Assembly: GCA_017534745.1 (NCBI GenBank) | Contig: JAFXVX010000013.1 | Coordinates: 1-64,000 of the forward strand | Direction: 5' to 3' | Source: Bacteroidales bacterium | GTDB taxonomy: Bacteria; Bacteroidota; Bacteroidia; Bacteroidales; UBA932 | Length of the DNA stretch: 64,000 bases | Shown: piece after piece, positions 26,792 to 35,433 of the stretch | Layout: each line of letters opens with the position of its first letter | Numbering within the stretch: position 1 is the stretch's first letter | Translations under genes and position numbers: made by a program | Notes under the pieces: model-generated | What the model saw: the letters and a program-made list of their open reading frames with translations, nothing else | Database searches by the model: none | What the model was told of the DNA's origin: nothing

Positions 26792-27538
26792 TCAAATAAT
26801 GTAGCTTACCTCTTTGAAAGAGAACTCATTGAGAACTCCGTCACGAGAGATCAGGCGTAGTTTGCCGTAAGGGGTGATTCCGTCTATTTGGGCTTCAAAC
26901 TGACGGCCGCTCTTGCAGTCGGAGTAGGGATGGAAACCATCGTGGCGATACAGAAGGGAAGTGTAATCCTTAAGAAGGAAAGGGGAGTCGAGGGAACGGA
27001 GGTTCTCCAGGAGGATGCTGACGAGAGCGTCGCTTTCCCTTCGGATGTCATAATCATCGCCTGTGAGCCTTTTGAGCGAGGTTGGATTCAGGACTTCCGG
27101 CGGGAAGGCGGTCTGGTTGAGATTGATTCCGATCCCGAGGATGGTGTCCCTGACAAAACCCTCGGAGACGCTGCTCTCGATAAGCATCCCGGAGACCTTC
27201 CTGTCGCCGCAGTAGATGTCGTTGGGCCACTTGATGCTGCACCTGACGCCCCTGGAAGCCACATATCGGGCTGCTGAAAGGGCGGTACAGGCGGTGATGC
27301 GGAAGGCTTCCGGCGCACTGACGGCGGGAATGCCGTTCTCCCCGGGACGGACGTACATTGAAAGGGTGATGTTTTCACCGGGACGGGTGAGCCACTTGTT
27401 CCCCCTCTGTCCGCGCCCTGCAGTCTGCTCGCTGGCGGCTATGACTGACAAATTGTCAATCGCGCCAATACGCCTCCTGATCTCGTCAGAGGTCGAATCT
27501 ACACTGTCAAGCCAGATTATTCCGCCAGCTGTTTCCAT
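26792..27538 (-). CDS. birA: Biotin--[acetyl-CoA-carboxylase] ligase
   Basis: A 248-residue class I BirA without the N-terminal DNA-binding domain, so it is an enzyme only and not a repressor. Motifs: DSTSDEIRRR, TAGRGQRGNKW (biotinyl-AMP loop, about 39-49), SIKWPNDIYCGDRKVSGMLIE (about 101-121, catalytic Lys) and GIGINLN. It activates biotin with ATP and attaches it to carboxylase carrier proteins. It converges on rpe and is divergent from rsfS. Confidence 0.95.
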   Translation of the reverse strand: METAGGIIWLDSVDSTSDEIRRRIGAIDNLSVIAASEQTAGRGQRGNKWLTRPGENITLSMYVRPGENGIPAVSAPEAFRITACTALSAARYVASRGVRCSIKWPNDIYCGDRKVSGMLIESSVSEGFVRDTILGIGINLNQTAFPPEVLNPTSLKRLTGDDYDIRRESDALVSILLENLRSLDSPFLLKDYTSLLYRHDGFHPYSDCKSGRQFEAQIDGITPYGKLRLISRDGVLNEFSFKEVSYII

Positions 27539-27590
27539 TGGTTAGGATTTTGATTATATTTGCAGAACAGTGCAAATTTAATTGTTTTTT

Positions 27591-27971
27591 ATGATAACTC
27601 ACGACTTACGCCTGATTGCCGACGCGGCAATCGACAAAAAAGCCGAAAACGTAGTCTCCATAGACCTCCGAAGCCTCGACGGCGCGATTGCCGACTGGTT
27701 CGTCGTATGCGACGCATCCAACACGACTCAGGTCGCCGCCGTTTCCGACAATATACAGAAATTGATGAAAGAAGAAGGCCACAAGCTTCTTCGAAGCCAG
27801 GGCGAGGAGAACGCCTTCTGGATTATCCTCGACTACGGCAACATACTCGTCCACATCTTCCTTCGCGAGTACCGCGAATTCTACCGCCTTGAAGACCTTT
27901 GGGCCGATGTACCCAGGAAGGTTTACAAGGAAAGGAGGAAGCCTTCACCCAAAACCAAACCTGAGGAATAA
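27591..27971 (+). CDS. rsfS: Ribosomal silencing factor RsfS
   Basis: Start chosen at ATG 27591 (126 aa); a TTG three codons upstream is less likely. Family motifs: VVSIDLRSLDGAIADWFVVCDASN, GHKLLRSQGEENAFWIILDYGNILVHIFLREYREFYRLEDLW. RsfS binds ribosomal protein uL14 and blocks 30S-50S joining under starvation. A TATATTTG box at 27555-27562 probably drives the rsfS-ftsH-cdsA-psd run. The stop overlaps the ftsH start (TAATG). The C-terminal tail is basic and Pro-rich. Confidence 0.95.
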   Translation: MITHDLRLIADAAIDKKAENVVSIDLRSLDGAIADWFVVCDASNTTQVAAVSDNIQKLMKEEGHKLLRSQGEENAFWIILDYGNILVHIFLREYREFYRLEDLWADVPRKVYKERRKPSPKTKPEE

Positions 27972-29929
27972 TGGCCCGCAAACAAGACAAAAAAAGCAAG
28001 GTCAGGGTCTTCAGGATAAACCTGAGCTGGCTCTATATCCTCCTGCTGATAGGCATAGGATACCTGCTCTTCAACAAGGGCTCCTCCAACCCCCAGAAGG
28101 TCGAGTGGCCCGAGGTTGTGGAAATGGTTTCCAAAGGCGATGTGGAGGAGATCACATTCGTGCGCAATGACTATCAGGGCTACATAAAGGTCAAGCCTGA
28201 GCGCCTGTCGCACTATGCCGACAAGTTCGGCTCCGCCGGCGTCCCGCGTAAGTCGCCCCACTTCTTTTTCCTCGTCTCCGAGAAATTCAATCCGGAGCAG
28301 AGTTTTGCCGAGCTTGGCGAGGCCTACGGCCCCGTGGATTACAAGATTAAGAATAACGACAGGGTCTGGGGCAACGTCCTCGAGTGGATTTTCTGGCCCA
28401 TCCTGATGATTCTTCTCTGGGTCTGGATGTTCCGTGGCCTCGGCCGCAACATGGGAGGCCCAGGTATGCCCGGCGGCAATCCCTTCGATGTCGGCAAAGC
28501 CAAGAACAAGCTCGCCGAAAAGGACGACAAGACCAAGGTGACGTTCAAGGACGTCGCCGGTCTTTACGGCGCCAAGGAGGAAGTGATGGAGATCGTCGAT
28601 TTCCTCCGCAACCCTAAGAAATACACTGCCCTCGGTGGAAAAATCCCCAAGGGAGCCCTCCTTGTGGGCCCTCCCGGCACCGGCAAGACCCTTCTTGCGA
28701 AGGCTGTCGCCGGCGAGGCCGACGTGCCTTTCTTCTCGATTTCGGGCTCCGATTTCGTAGAGATGTTCGTCGGTGTCGGCGCCTCCAGGGTACGCGACCT
28801 TTTCCGCCAGGCGAAGGAAAAGGCGCCATGCATAGTCTTCATCGATGAGATCGACGCCGTCGGCCGCGCCCGTTCGCGCAACGCCGGATTCACCTCCAAT
28901 GATGAAAGGGAAAATACTCTGAACCAGCTCCTTACCGAGATGGACGGCTTCGGGACCAATTCCGGCGTCATTGTCCTCGCCGCGACCAACCGTGCCGACA
29001 TCCTCGACTCCGCCCTCATGAGGGCCGGCCGTTTTGACAGACAGATCCACGTGGAGCTCCCCGAGCTCAAGGAAAGGGAGGAAATCTTCCGGGTCCACCT
29101 GCGTGGTATAAAAGTCGCCGACAATTTCGACATAAAGATGATGGCAAAGCACACTCCGGGCTTCTCCGGGGCCGACATTGCCAACGTCTGCAACGAGGCC
29201 GCCCTCACTGCGGCCCGTCATGGCCACAAGGCCGTGATGCAGGAAGACTTCCTCGAGGCGGTTGACCGCATCGTCGGCGGCCTTGAGAGGAAGGAGTCCA
29301 CAATTATGACTCCCGCGGAGAAGCGGACGACAGCATACCACGAGGCCGGTCACGCCCTCGTAGGCTGGCTGCTGCCGTATGCCGACCCTGTGATGAAGGT
29401 CAGCATCATCCCCCGCGGCAACGCCCTCGGCCTGACTTGGTATCTGCCGGAGGAGAGGAAGAACTGGTCTAAGAGTGTCCTCATCGACAGGATGTGCGCC
29501 CTTATCGCAGGCCGTGTTGCCGAGGAGATAATCAACGGTGAGCCTTCGACAGGCGCCCTCAATGACCTTGAGAGGATGACGAGGATGGCCTATTCGATGG
29601 TCCAGTACTACGGTATGAGCGACAAGGTCGGTGCCGTATCCTTCTATGATTCAAACGGTTCGCGCGGCTACGACATCACGAAGCCGTATTCGGAGAAGAC
29701 AGCTGAGCTTATGGATAAGGAGGCAAAGGAGATTGTCGAGAAAGTCCATAAGCGCACCAGCGAGATTATTACTTCCCACAAGGAAGGTTTTGTCGAGATG
29801 GCTGAGCTTCTTCTCGACAAGGAGGTGATTTTCGCCGAAGATGTAGAGCGTATTCTCGGTCCCAAGGTGCTTCCCGCAGAGGAAGACCGCCGCGAGCCCA
29901 GGGAAGAAGATAAAACTGCAGAGGCATGA
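27971..29929 (+). CDS. ftsH: ATP-dependent zinc metalloprotease FtsH
   Basis: A 652-residue membrane AAA+ protease. TM1 about 16-35, periplasmic domain, TM2 about 137-156, then the AAA module with Walker A GPPGTGKT, Walker B IVFIDEIDAVG and second region of homology (ATNRADILDSALMRAGRFDRQ), and the M41 protease with zinc motif HEAGH. It degrades misfolded membrane proteins and short-lived regulators. The stretch before TM2 is longer than in E. coli. It is coupled to rsfS by a one-base overlap and to cdsA by a 4-base overlap. Confidence 0.97.
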   Translation: MARKQDKKSKVRVFRINLSWLYILLLIGIGYLLFNKGSSNPQKVEWPEVVEMVSKGDVEEITFVRNDYQGYIKVKPERLSHYADKFGSAGVPRKSPHFFFLVSEKFNPEQSFAELGEAYGPVDYKIKNNDRVWGNVLEWIFWPILMILLWVWMFRGLGRNMGGPGMPGGNPFDVGKAKNKLAEKDDKTKVTFKDVAGLYGAKEEVMEIVDFLRNPKKYTALGGKIPKGALLVGPPGTGKTLLAKAVAGEADVPFFSISGSDFVEMFVGVGASRVRDLFRQAKEKAPCIVFIDEIDAVGRARSRNAGFTSNDERENTLNQLLTEMDGFGTNSGVIVLAATNRADILDSALMRAGRFDRQIHVELPELKEREEIFRVHLRGIKVADNFDIKMMAKHTPGFSGADIANVCNEAALTAARHGHKAVMQEDFLEAVDRIVGGLERKESTIMTPAEKRTTAYHEAGHALVGWLLPYADPVMKVSIIPRGNALGLTWYLPEERKNWSKSVLIDRMCALIAGRVAEEIINGEPSTGALNDLERMTRMAYSMVQYYGMSDKVGAVSFYDSNGSRGYDITKPYSEKTAELMDKEAKEIVEKVHKRTSEIITSHKEGFVEMAELLLDKEVIFAEDVERILGPKVLPAEEDRREPREEDKTAEA

Positions 29930-30753
29930 ACAGTACGGTAAAAAGATCGCTCTCGGGAATCTGTTTCCTTGCGATAGTGCTTGCGGGACTTCTTTTCAAT
30001 AAGTTTCTTTACGCGGCGCTGTTCATCTTCATGCTGGTTGGGATGATGGTGGAGTTCTTCAACATGACGATGGGGAAGGCATACCCTGTCTCGCAGGTTG
30101 TTGCGATTGTGACGGGCGTATTCCTTTTCAGCCTCGCCTTCTGTTCCAGGGCAGGATATATGCCGGGCCGTATGATCTCCCTCGCCATCGTGCCGCTCAT
30201 CGTCCTTATGAGCCTTTCCCTCTATGCCCCTGACAAGAGTGAGTTCGACAAATTCTCGAACCTTTACACAGGTCTTGTCTATATAGCTCTCCCGCTTACT
30301 CTCTCCAATTTCATCGTTTTCAACCGCGAAGGGGAGTTCAGCGGTATCATGATGCTGTCGTTCTTCTGCATCATCTGGGCGTCCGATATCGGAGCCTACT
30401 GCTTTGGGCTTCTTTTCGGCAAGAACGGAAGGAAACTTGCCCCCTCGATTTCTCCCAAGAAATCCTGGGCCGGTTTCTGGGGTGGCATCGCTATGGCGGT
30501 AGTCATCGGAATCATCCTCGGTCTCACAGGGATGCTGCAGTTCCCGCTTGTCCACTGTGCGGTGCTCGCCGCCCTTATGGACGTCGCAGGCGTCTATGGC
30601 GACCTTTTCGAGTCGCAGTGGAAAAGAGTCCACGGAATTAAGGACTCCGGCAACATCATTCCCGGCCACGGCGGTCTCCTGGACCGTTTCGACTCGACTA
30701 TTTTCGCCATTCCAATCGGTACAGTCTATCTCATAATAGCAGGTCTTCTATGA
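29926..30753 (+). CDS. cdsA: Phosphatidate cytidylyltransferase
   Basis: A 275-residue polytopic inner-membrane enzyme with about seven hydrophobic segments. It carries SDIGAYCFGLLFGKNGRKLAPSISPKKSWAG and the C-terminal signature DLFESQWKRVHGIKDSGNIIPGHGGLLDRFDS (in segments), which bind CTP and metal. It makes CDP-diacylglycerol from phosphatidate for phospholipid synthesis. It overlaps ftsH and psd by 4 bases each, placing two consecutive phospholipid steps in one operon with a membrane protease. Confidence 0.97.
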   Translation: MNSTVKRSLSGICFLAIVLAGLLFNKFLYAALFIFMLVGMMVEFFNMTMGKAYPVSQVVAIVTGVFLFSLAFCSRAGYMPGRMISLAIVPLIVLMSLSLYAPDKSEFDKFSNLYTGLVYIALPLTLSNFIVFNREGEFSGIMMLSFFCIIWASDIGAYCFGLLFGKNGRKLAPSISPKKSWAGFWGGIAMAVVIGIILGLTGMLQFPLVHCAVLAALMDVAGVYGDLFESQWKRVHGIKDSGNIIPGHGGLLDRFDSTIFAIPIGTVYLIIAGLL

Positions 30754-31406
30754 TACATCTTGACAGCGATTCCCTCGGCACCATTGCCTTTGTCTGGGCT
30801 CTCTGCGCACTGGTTATTTTCCTTGCCTTCAAGTTTATCCACAACTACTGGATCTCGGTGCCCATCTCGGTGCTGGCCCTGGTGTTCATTATCTTCATCA
30901 CCTATTTCTTCCGCGTACCCGACAGGAAAGCCCCTGAGGGAGAGAACATTGTGACCTCCGTTGCCGACGGCAAGGTGGTGATTATCGAAAAGGTCTTTGA
31001 GAAGGAATACCTCAAGAAGGAGTGCATGCAGGTCTCCGTCTATATGAATTTCTTTGACGTCCACTGCAATTTCTGGCCTGTGGACGGTGAGATTACTTAT
31101 TATAAATATCACCCCGGCAGATACGTTCTCGCCTTCCATCCGAAATCTTCCGAGCTCAACGAGCACGCATCCACGGCGATCAAGGTGGGGGATGAGGAGA
31201 TTCTCTTCAAGCAGATTGCCGGCACATTTGCCCGCCGCATCGTCTGCTACGCCGCCTACAGCGGCACCGCCGAGCGCGGCCAGCAGTGCGGTGTCATAAA
31301 ATTCGGCTCCCGCATCGACATGTTCCTCCCTCTTGATGCTGACATCAAGGTATCTCTTGGTCAAGAGGTTCGAGCTGTTGAAACTGTTATTGCTGAGCTG
31401 AAATAA
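30750..31406 (+). CDS. psd: Phosphatidylserine decarboxylase proenzyme (short form)
   Basis: A 218-residue short-type Psd with two N-terminal hydrophobic segments (about 7-45) and conserved DVHCNFWPVDGEI and CYAAYSGTAERGQQCGVIKFGSR. The proenzyme self-cleaves before Ser of the KFGS motif to form the pyruvoyl prosthetic group. It makes phosphatidylethanolamine. The pathway partner pssA is not in the window. The 3' end overlaps the convergent ispG gene by 20 bases. Confidence 0.95.
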   Translation: MIHLDSDSLGTIAFVWALCALVIFLAFKFIHNYWISVPISVLALVFIIFITYFFRVPDRKAPEGENIVTSVADGKVVIIEKVFEKEYLKKECMQVSVYMNFFDVHCNFWPVDGEITYYKYHPGRYVLAFHPKSSELNEHASTAIKVGDEEILFKQIAGTFARRIVCYAAYSGTAERGQQCGVIKFGSRIDMFLPLDADIKVSLGQEVRAVETVIAELK

Positions 31407-32742
31407 GTTCCAGAAGTTTATCGGGGGCTTCCTCCTCGGGGATGTGGCGGAGGAGGGGGGTGTTGCCGCGGTAGATGGTGACTTTGCGGTTGCCTTCGCC
31501 GACGTAGCCCCAGTCGGCGTCGGCCATTTCACCGGGGCCGTTGACGATGCAGCCCATTACAGCTATGACCACATTCTGAAGGTGGGCGGTCTTCTGTTTT
31601 ACCTTTTCAAGAGCTCCCTGGAGGTCGTACATGGTGCGGCCACAGCCGGGGCAGGCGATGTATTCGGGGCGGTAGAAACGGCGGCGGCAGGCCTGCAGGA
31701 GTTCGTCCTCGAGATATTTGCCGAAACCGGAGGAAACAATATCAATGCGCTCTCCGTTCTCCATGTATGAACCCTCGAAGGCAACAGAATCTATCTCCCT
31801 GTCCAGCAGCCGTTTGCCGAAATCGCAGGAGGCATCGAGGATAAGCCTTTCCCTGGAGGGGGAGTCATAGACGGCCGTGACGGCCTTGCCCTCGACCCGA
31901 AGGGAGAGAAGCGATGAGTGAAGGTCTCCGCTGTAACGGTCGGAGAGGTAACGGCCCACGGGAATTTCGTTGACGGGATCCTCGGTAAGGGACACCCTGA
32001 GGGTGTCGCCGATGCCTTCCGAAAGGAGGGAAGAGATGCCGACGCAGGATTTTATCCTGCCGGAATCGCCCCCGCCCGCTTCGGTCACGCCGACGTGAAG
32101 GGGATAGACCGCTGCTCTATCCTCCATTTTCTTCTGAAGAAGCCTGTAGGCCTCCACCATAGTCACGGTATTGCTGGATTTGAGGGAGATGACTATGTCA
32201 GTGAAATCCTCCTTCTCGGCGAGGGATATCCACTCCAGCGCGGCTTCCGCCATCGCGAGGGGAGTGTTGCCGTAGAGGGATGTGATGTACTCGCCGAGGG
32301 AACCGTGATTGAGGCCGATGCGGATGGCGGTGCCGCTGGAACGGCAGACGGCGCAAAGGGCCGCGAACTGACGCGCCGCCTCCTGATGATCCCTGTGGAA
32401 ATTGCCCGGATTTATCCTTACTTTATCCACAAAGGGAGCCACCGCGATGGCAGTCTCCGACGAGAAATGGATGTCTGCCACAATCGGCGTGAGGATCCCT
32501 TCAGAGCGGAGCCGCTCGCGTATCTCCTTGATAGGCGGGACTTCACGGCGGCCAGGAACGGTGATGCGGATGATGTCGACGCCTGCCTGAGCCATGCGGC
32601 GGCACTGGGCGAGCGTCGCCTCCACGTCAGACGTGTGGGTGTTGCACATGGTTTGGACGGATATCCTTTCACCGCCGCCGATGGCGAGGTTACCGACCTT
32701 CACCTTCAGGGAATTCTTCCGTTGTGACTGGAGGGGATTCAT
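31387..32742 (-). CDS. ispG: 4-hydroxy-3-methylbut-2-enyl diphosphate synthase
   Basis: A 451-residue IspG/GcpE. TIM-barrel N-terminal domain (SVQTMCNTHTSDVEATLAQCRRM; PIVADIHFS; KVRINPGN) and C-terminal 4Fe-4S domain with CPGCGR and GCIVNGPGE cysteines. It converts MEcPP to HMBPP in the MEP isoprenoid pathway. It is longer than the ~370-residue two-domain type and shorter than the ~600-residue three-domain type usual in Bacteroidota, so it seems to carry a reduced middle insert (about 255-335). The 5' end overlaps the upstream barrel gene by 53 bases. Confidence 0.95.
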   Translation of the reverse strand: MNPLQSQRKNSLKVKVGNLAIGGGERISVQTMCNTHTSDVEATLAQCRRMAQAGVDIIRITVPGRREVPPIKEIRERLRSEGILTPIVADIHFSSETAIAVAPFVDKVRINPGNFHRDHQEAARQFAALCAVCRSSGTAIRIGLNHGSLGEYITSLYGNTPLAMAEAALEWISLAEKEDFTDIVISLKSSNTVTMVEAYRLLQKKMEDRAAVYPLHVGVTEAGGGDSGRIKSCVGISSLLSEGIGDTLRVSLTEDPVNEIPVGRYLSDRYSGDLHSSLLSLRVEGKAVTAVYDSPSRERLILDASCDFGKRLLDREIDSVAFEGSYMENGERIDIVSSGFGKYLEDELLQACRRRFYRPEYIACPGCGRTMYDLQGALEKVKQKTAHLQNVVIAVMGCIVNGPGEMADADWGYVGEGNRKVTIYRGNTPLLRHIPEEEAPDKLLELISAQQ

Positions 32743-33634
32743 TGAGAAGAAGAGCTTGTTTTGCTTCCCGGCGGAGTTCGGTGCGGCTCTTTCCGCTTCT
32801 TTTCGTCAGGTGGAAGAAAAGACCGGCCGTGACACCGACATCCATCGGATAGGCAAAACGGTAATAATACTGATTGTAGTAGTTTGGCTTGTAGAGACTG
32901 GACCAGGAATACTTGAATGTGCCCTTGATATGAATCTCAACAGGGGCGAAGACGAGGGCGAAGCCCACGCCGGCCTTGATGCCGTAGTCCCAGCGGTACT
33001 CGAACTTCTGGAAGGTCGTCTTCCTTGATGAAGAGCCTTCGGTGTAATCGAGATATTCTCCGGTCCGCTTAAGATTATAACGGTAGCCGCCGAAAAGGCC
33101 CAGATCCGCCATGATCTTGAAATGTTTCATGTCGAAATGGAACGAGGACAGGAGAGGGACTTCTATCCTTTCCATAACGAGCCCGGACTCATAGGTGATG
33201 GTGTCGCGGATCGGGACTCGCCCGGTCTCCTTATTGACCTTGTAGGCATAGCCGCTGTATCCGTGGAAAACGCCTACACTGATTCCGAAATACGGCATGA
33301 AATTCATCATCTTGCAGTAATAGGTGAAAGTGACGCCGTAGGTCGGAGCGTTGAAGATGAATTTGGAAGGCCTGGTCGGGTTGAAGGACATGCCGCTGAA
33401 CTGGACGCCAGCCTCTACGCCTATCATGCAGTAGTCATTGATGATGAAGCGCTTGCGGACATTGACAGTGTCGAGATACTCGTCGGTCCAGAGGTTCTCG
33501 GGAGCGGCGACAATGGCGGTGGAGTCGGAAAAGACGACAACGCTGTCGGACGAGTGCACGACCTCCTGTGCACGGAGTCCGCACCATCCGGCAAGCAGCA
33601 AAAGTGCTGCCGCTACTGTCGCCTTCAATCTCAT
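32690..33634 (-). CDS. Outer-membrane beta-barrel protein, unknown role
   Basis: A 314-residue protein with a signal peptide (about 1-22, cleavage after GLRA) and strongly alternating aromatic strands over about 70-280, a PorT-like or OmpA-barrel-like pattern. The charged C-terminal extension (about 280-314) would lie beyond the barrel, which is unusual for a BAM substrate. It lies between the Ig-like lipoprotein and ispG in a minus-strand run with 4- and 53-base overlaps. No substrate is suggested by the sequence. Confidence 0.7.
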   Translation of the reverse strand: MRLKATVAAALLLLAGWCGLRAQEVVHSSDSVVVFSDSTAIVAAPENLWTDEYLDTVNVRKRFIINDYCMIGVEAGVQFSGMSFNPTRPSKFIFNAPTYGVTFTYYCKMMNFMPYFGISVGVFHGYSGYAYKVNKETGRVPIRDTITYESGLVMERIEVPLLSSFHFDMKHFKIMADLGLFGGYRYNLKRTGEYLDYTEGSSSRKTTFQKFEYRWDYGIKAGVGFALVFAPVEIHIKGTFKYSWSSLYKPNYYNQYYYRFAYPMDVGVTAGLFFHLTKRSGKSRTELRREAKQALLLNESPPVTTEEFPEGEGR

Positions 33635-35433
33635 TTGAAAAGTTCTTCTATCTTAATGTCCTGCTCCAGTTCGGTCCTTTCCGGAATGTCTATCAGGAAA
33701 GAATCGTTGAGCTTGAAAAAACGAACCTTTTCCGGCTGCTGTCTTTCAAGAAGTATTCCTGTGTCAACTATGCCGTTGCGGTTGAGATCCTCCGTCAGTC
33801 GGATGCAGAATTTGGCCGCCTTGATATAAGGGAATAGAAGCTTCTGGTCGAAGTCCACGATGAAACTCCTCACCACCTTATCCCTTTTCTCGGTGAGAAG
33901 ATCGACTATGTAGCGCCGCCCCTCAGTACCTGTGATATTGAGGGTTAGGGAGGAGAGTTTCTCATCGTTAGGGAGGGAGACCTTGAGTTCGGTGCTGTCG
34001 TTGTAGAAACCGTTGATATCCCGGAACTTACGGTACGGAATCTTGAGGAAATACTCGTAGCCGGGCATCAGCTTTTCGTCCGGCATGATGGTGTAGTGGC
34101 GGAGGTTGGTGCTGTCACGGGTCACCTTGTAGGTGCCCTTCTTCTCCTGCTGGCGAGGGTTCACGGAACGGAATCCGAGCGAATCGAACGCATCCTCTAT
34201 AAGGGGATACTTGAACTCTACCGAGAAGCCGTACTGCTCGACGGTCTCGGGCTCGACCTTAGCCGTCATCACGCAGATTGTGTCCTCGTGCTTGATGTCG
34301 CGGCGCGAGCTCTTCTGGAGGCTCGCCCGCAGTTTCTTGTCGAGGACGAGTGGAATTTCCTCCTTCGTCGGCATCAGGAAGCCCATGCTGTCAGTCTTGT
34401 CGTAGCCGATGAGGAGGCTAAGGGTGTCCGGCATCTTCCTCTGGTCGTTGACCCAGATTTCCAGGGAGTCCCTTTCTATATTGAACTGGGTTATGAGTTT
34501 GTCCTTGGGGATACCCCTAATTTTCATCCCGTAAACGACGGCTCCCGGAGCCATAAACGTTAGGTATGCGGTCTTGAGGCCAACCCTTTCCTTCTTGACT
34601 ATGTACTGCTTGGAGGGCTTTTCACGGAAGATGTTCAGCTCGACCTCGCTTTTTCGAGCCATGCAGAGGGCGGTGTCCTTCATGTCGTATTTGGCAAGCT
34701 CAGGCAAGGTGTCGGCTACGACCATCGAGGGGCGGAACAGTGTGTCAAGGAAAGCAACCTTCTCAGTCTCGGACTGGTACAGGTTGTCGCCGTTGGCGTC
34801 AACGATGGCATAGACGCGATAGACAGTGTCCGCGATGTTGCGTATGGAGAAATATCCCCAGTCGTCGGTCTTTGCCGACGCCACCGGGCGCTTGAGGAAG
34901 ATGGCGGAGTCCGCCTGGTCTTTATACAGCATCACCGTCGCTCCCTTGATTGGAAGGAGCGTGTTGCAGTCCTGGACCGTGCCGGTCATCATCAGAGAGT
35001 CAATCTGATCTCCGGTCGAGAACACCAGGGTGTATCCGGGGAAGGGATTGTTTTCATTGTTGTCCGCTATGGCGCCAGTGAGGTCAAGAGTGTATGTCGT
35101 TGCGGAATCCAGGTCAGATTCAAACCATATGACGACGCTTTTGCCGTCGATCTTGTATTTCGGAGCCTTCTCCAGAGGAGGGGACAGGTAGATGTTCTTG
35201 GGGTCGGTGACCTTTACATATTCATTGAAGGTGAACACAATCCTTGTCTTGTGGCGCGGCACGTTGACGGAGCCGGGCAAGGGGAACATCTTCTTAATTA
35301 CCGGAGGGATGGTGTCCTTGTCGCCGCCTGTCGGGGGCGTCGTGGTGTTGGCGCAGCCGTGGGAGAAGGTCACGCTGATGAGCACAATGGCTACCGGGAT
35401 AAGGGGGAAGTATTTTGAAAGGAACTTTCTCAT
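33631..35433 (-). CDS. Ig-like (Big_5) domain lipoprotein
   Basis: A 600-residue lipoprotein: signal peptide with a lipobox ending at Cys27 (FSHGC), then a Big_5 Ig-like domain (about 40-140: PPVIKKMFPLPGSVNV, IVFTFNEYVKV, YTLDLTGAIADNNENN) and further beta-rich domains, one of them CarboxypepD_reg-like (about 150-205, TGTVQDCNTLLPIKGATVMLYKD). Widely conserved in Bacteroidota, with no assigned function. It overlaps its neighbours by 4 bases on each side, so it is co-expressed with the (p)ppGpp enzyme and the barrel. Confidence 0.8.
   Translation of the reverse strand: MRKFLSKYFPLIPVAIVLISVTFSHGCANTTTPPTGGDKDTIPPVIKKMFPLPGSVNVPRHKTRIVFTFNEYVKVTDPKNIYLSPPLEKAPKYKIDGKSVVIWFESDLDSATTYTLDLTGAIADNNENNPFPGYTLVFSTGDQIDSLMMTGTVQDCNTLLPIKGATVMLYKDQADSAIFLKRPVASAKTDDWGYFSIRNIADTVYRVYAIVDANGDNLYQSETEKVAFLDTLFRPSMVVADTLPELAKYDMKDTALCMARKSEVELNIFREKPSKQYIVKKERVGLKTAYLTFMAPGAVVYGMKIRGIPKDKLITQFNIERDSLEIWVNDQRKMPDTLSLLIGYDKTDSMGFLMPTKEEIPLVLDKKLRASLQKSSRRDIKHEDTICVMTAKVEPETVEQYGFSVEFKYPLIEDAFDSLGFRSVNPRQQEKKGTYKVTRDSTNLRHYTIMPDEKLMPGYEYFLKIPYRKFRDINGFYNDSTELKVSLPNDEKLSSLTLNITGTEGRRYIVDLLTEKRDKVVRSFIVDFDQKLLFPYIKAAKFCIRLTEDLNRNGIVDTGILLERQQPEKVRFFKLNDSFLIDIPERTELEQDIKIEELFK

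Noticed and set aside
32690..32742. Frameshift or annotation error at the ispG / barrel overlap
   Set aside because: Both frames are coherent to their ends. The 53-base overlap is large but compatible with both proteins, and no shorter IspG start keeps the conserved N-terminus.
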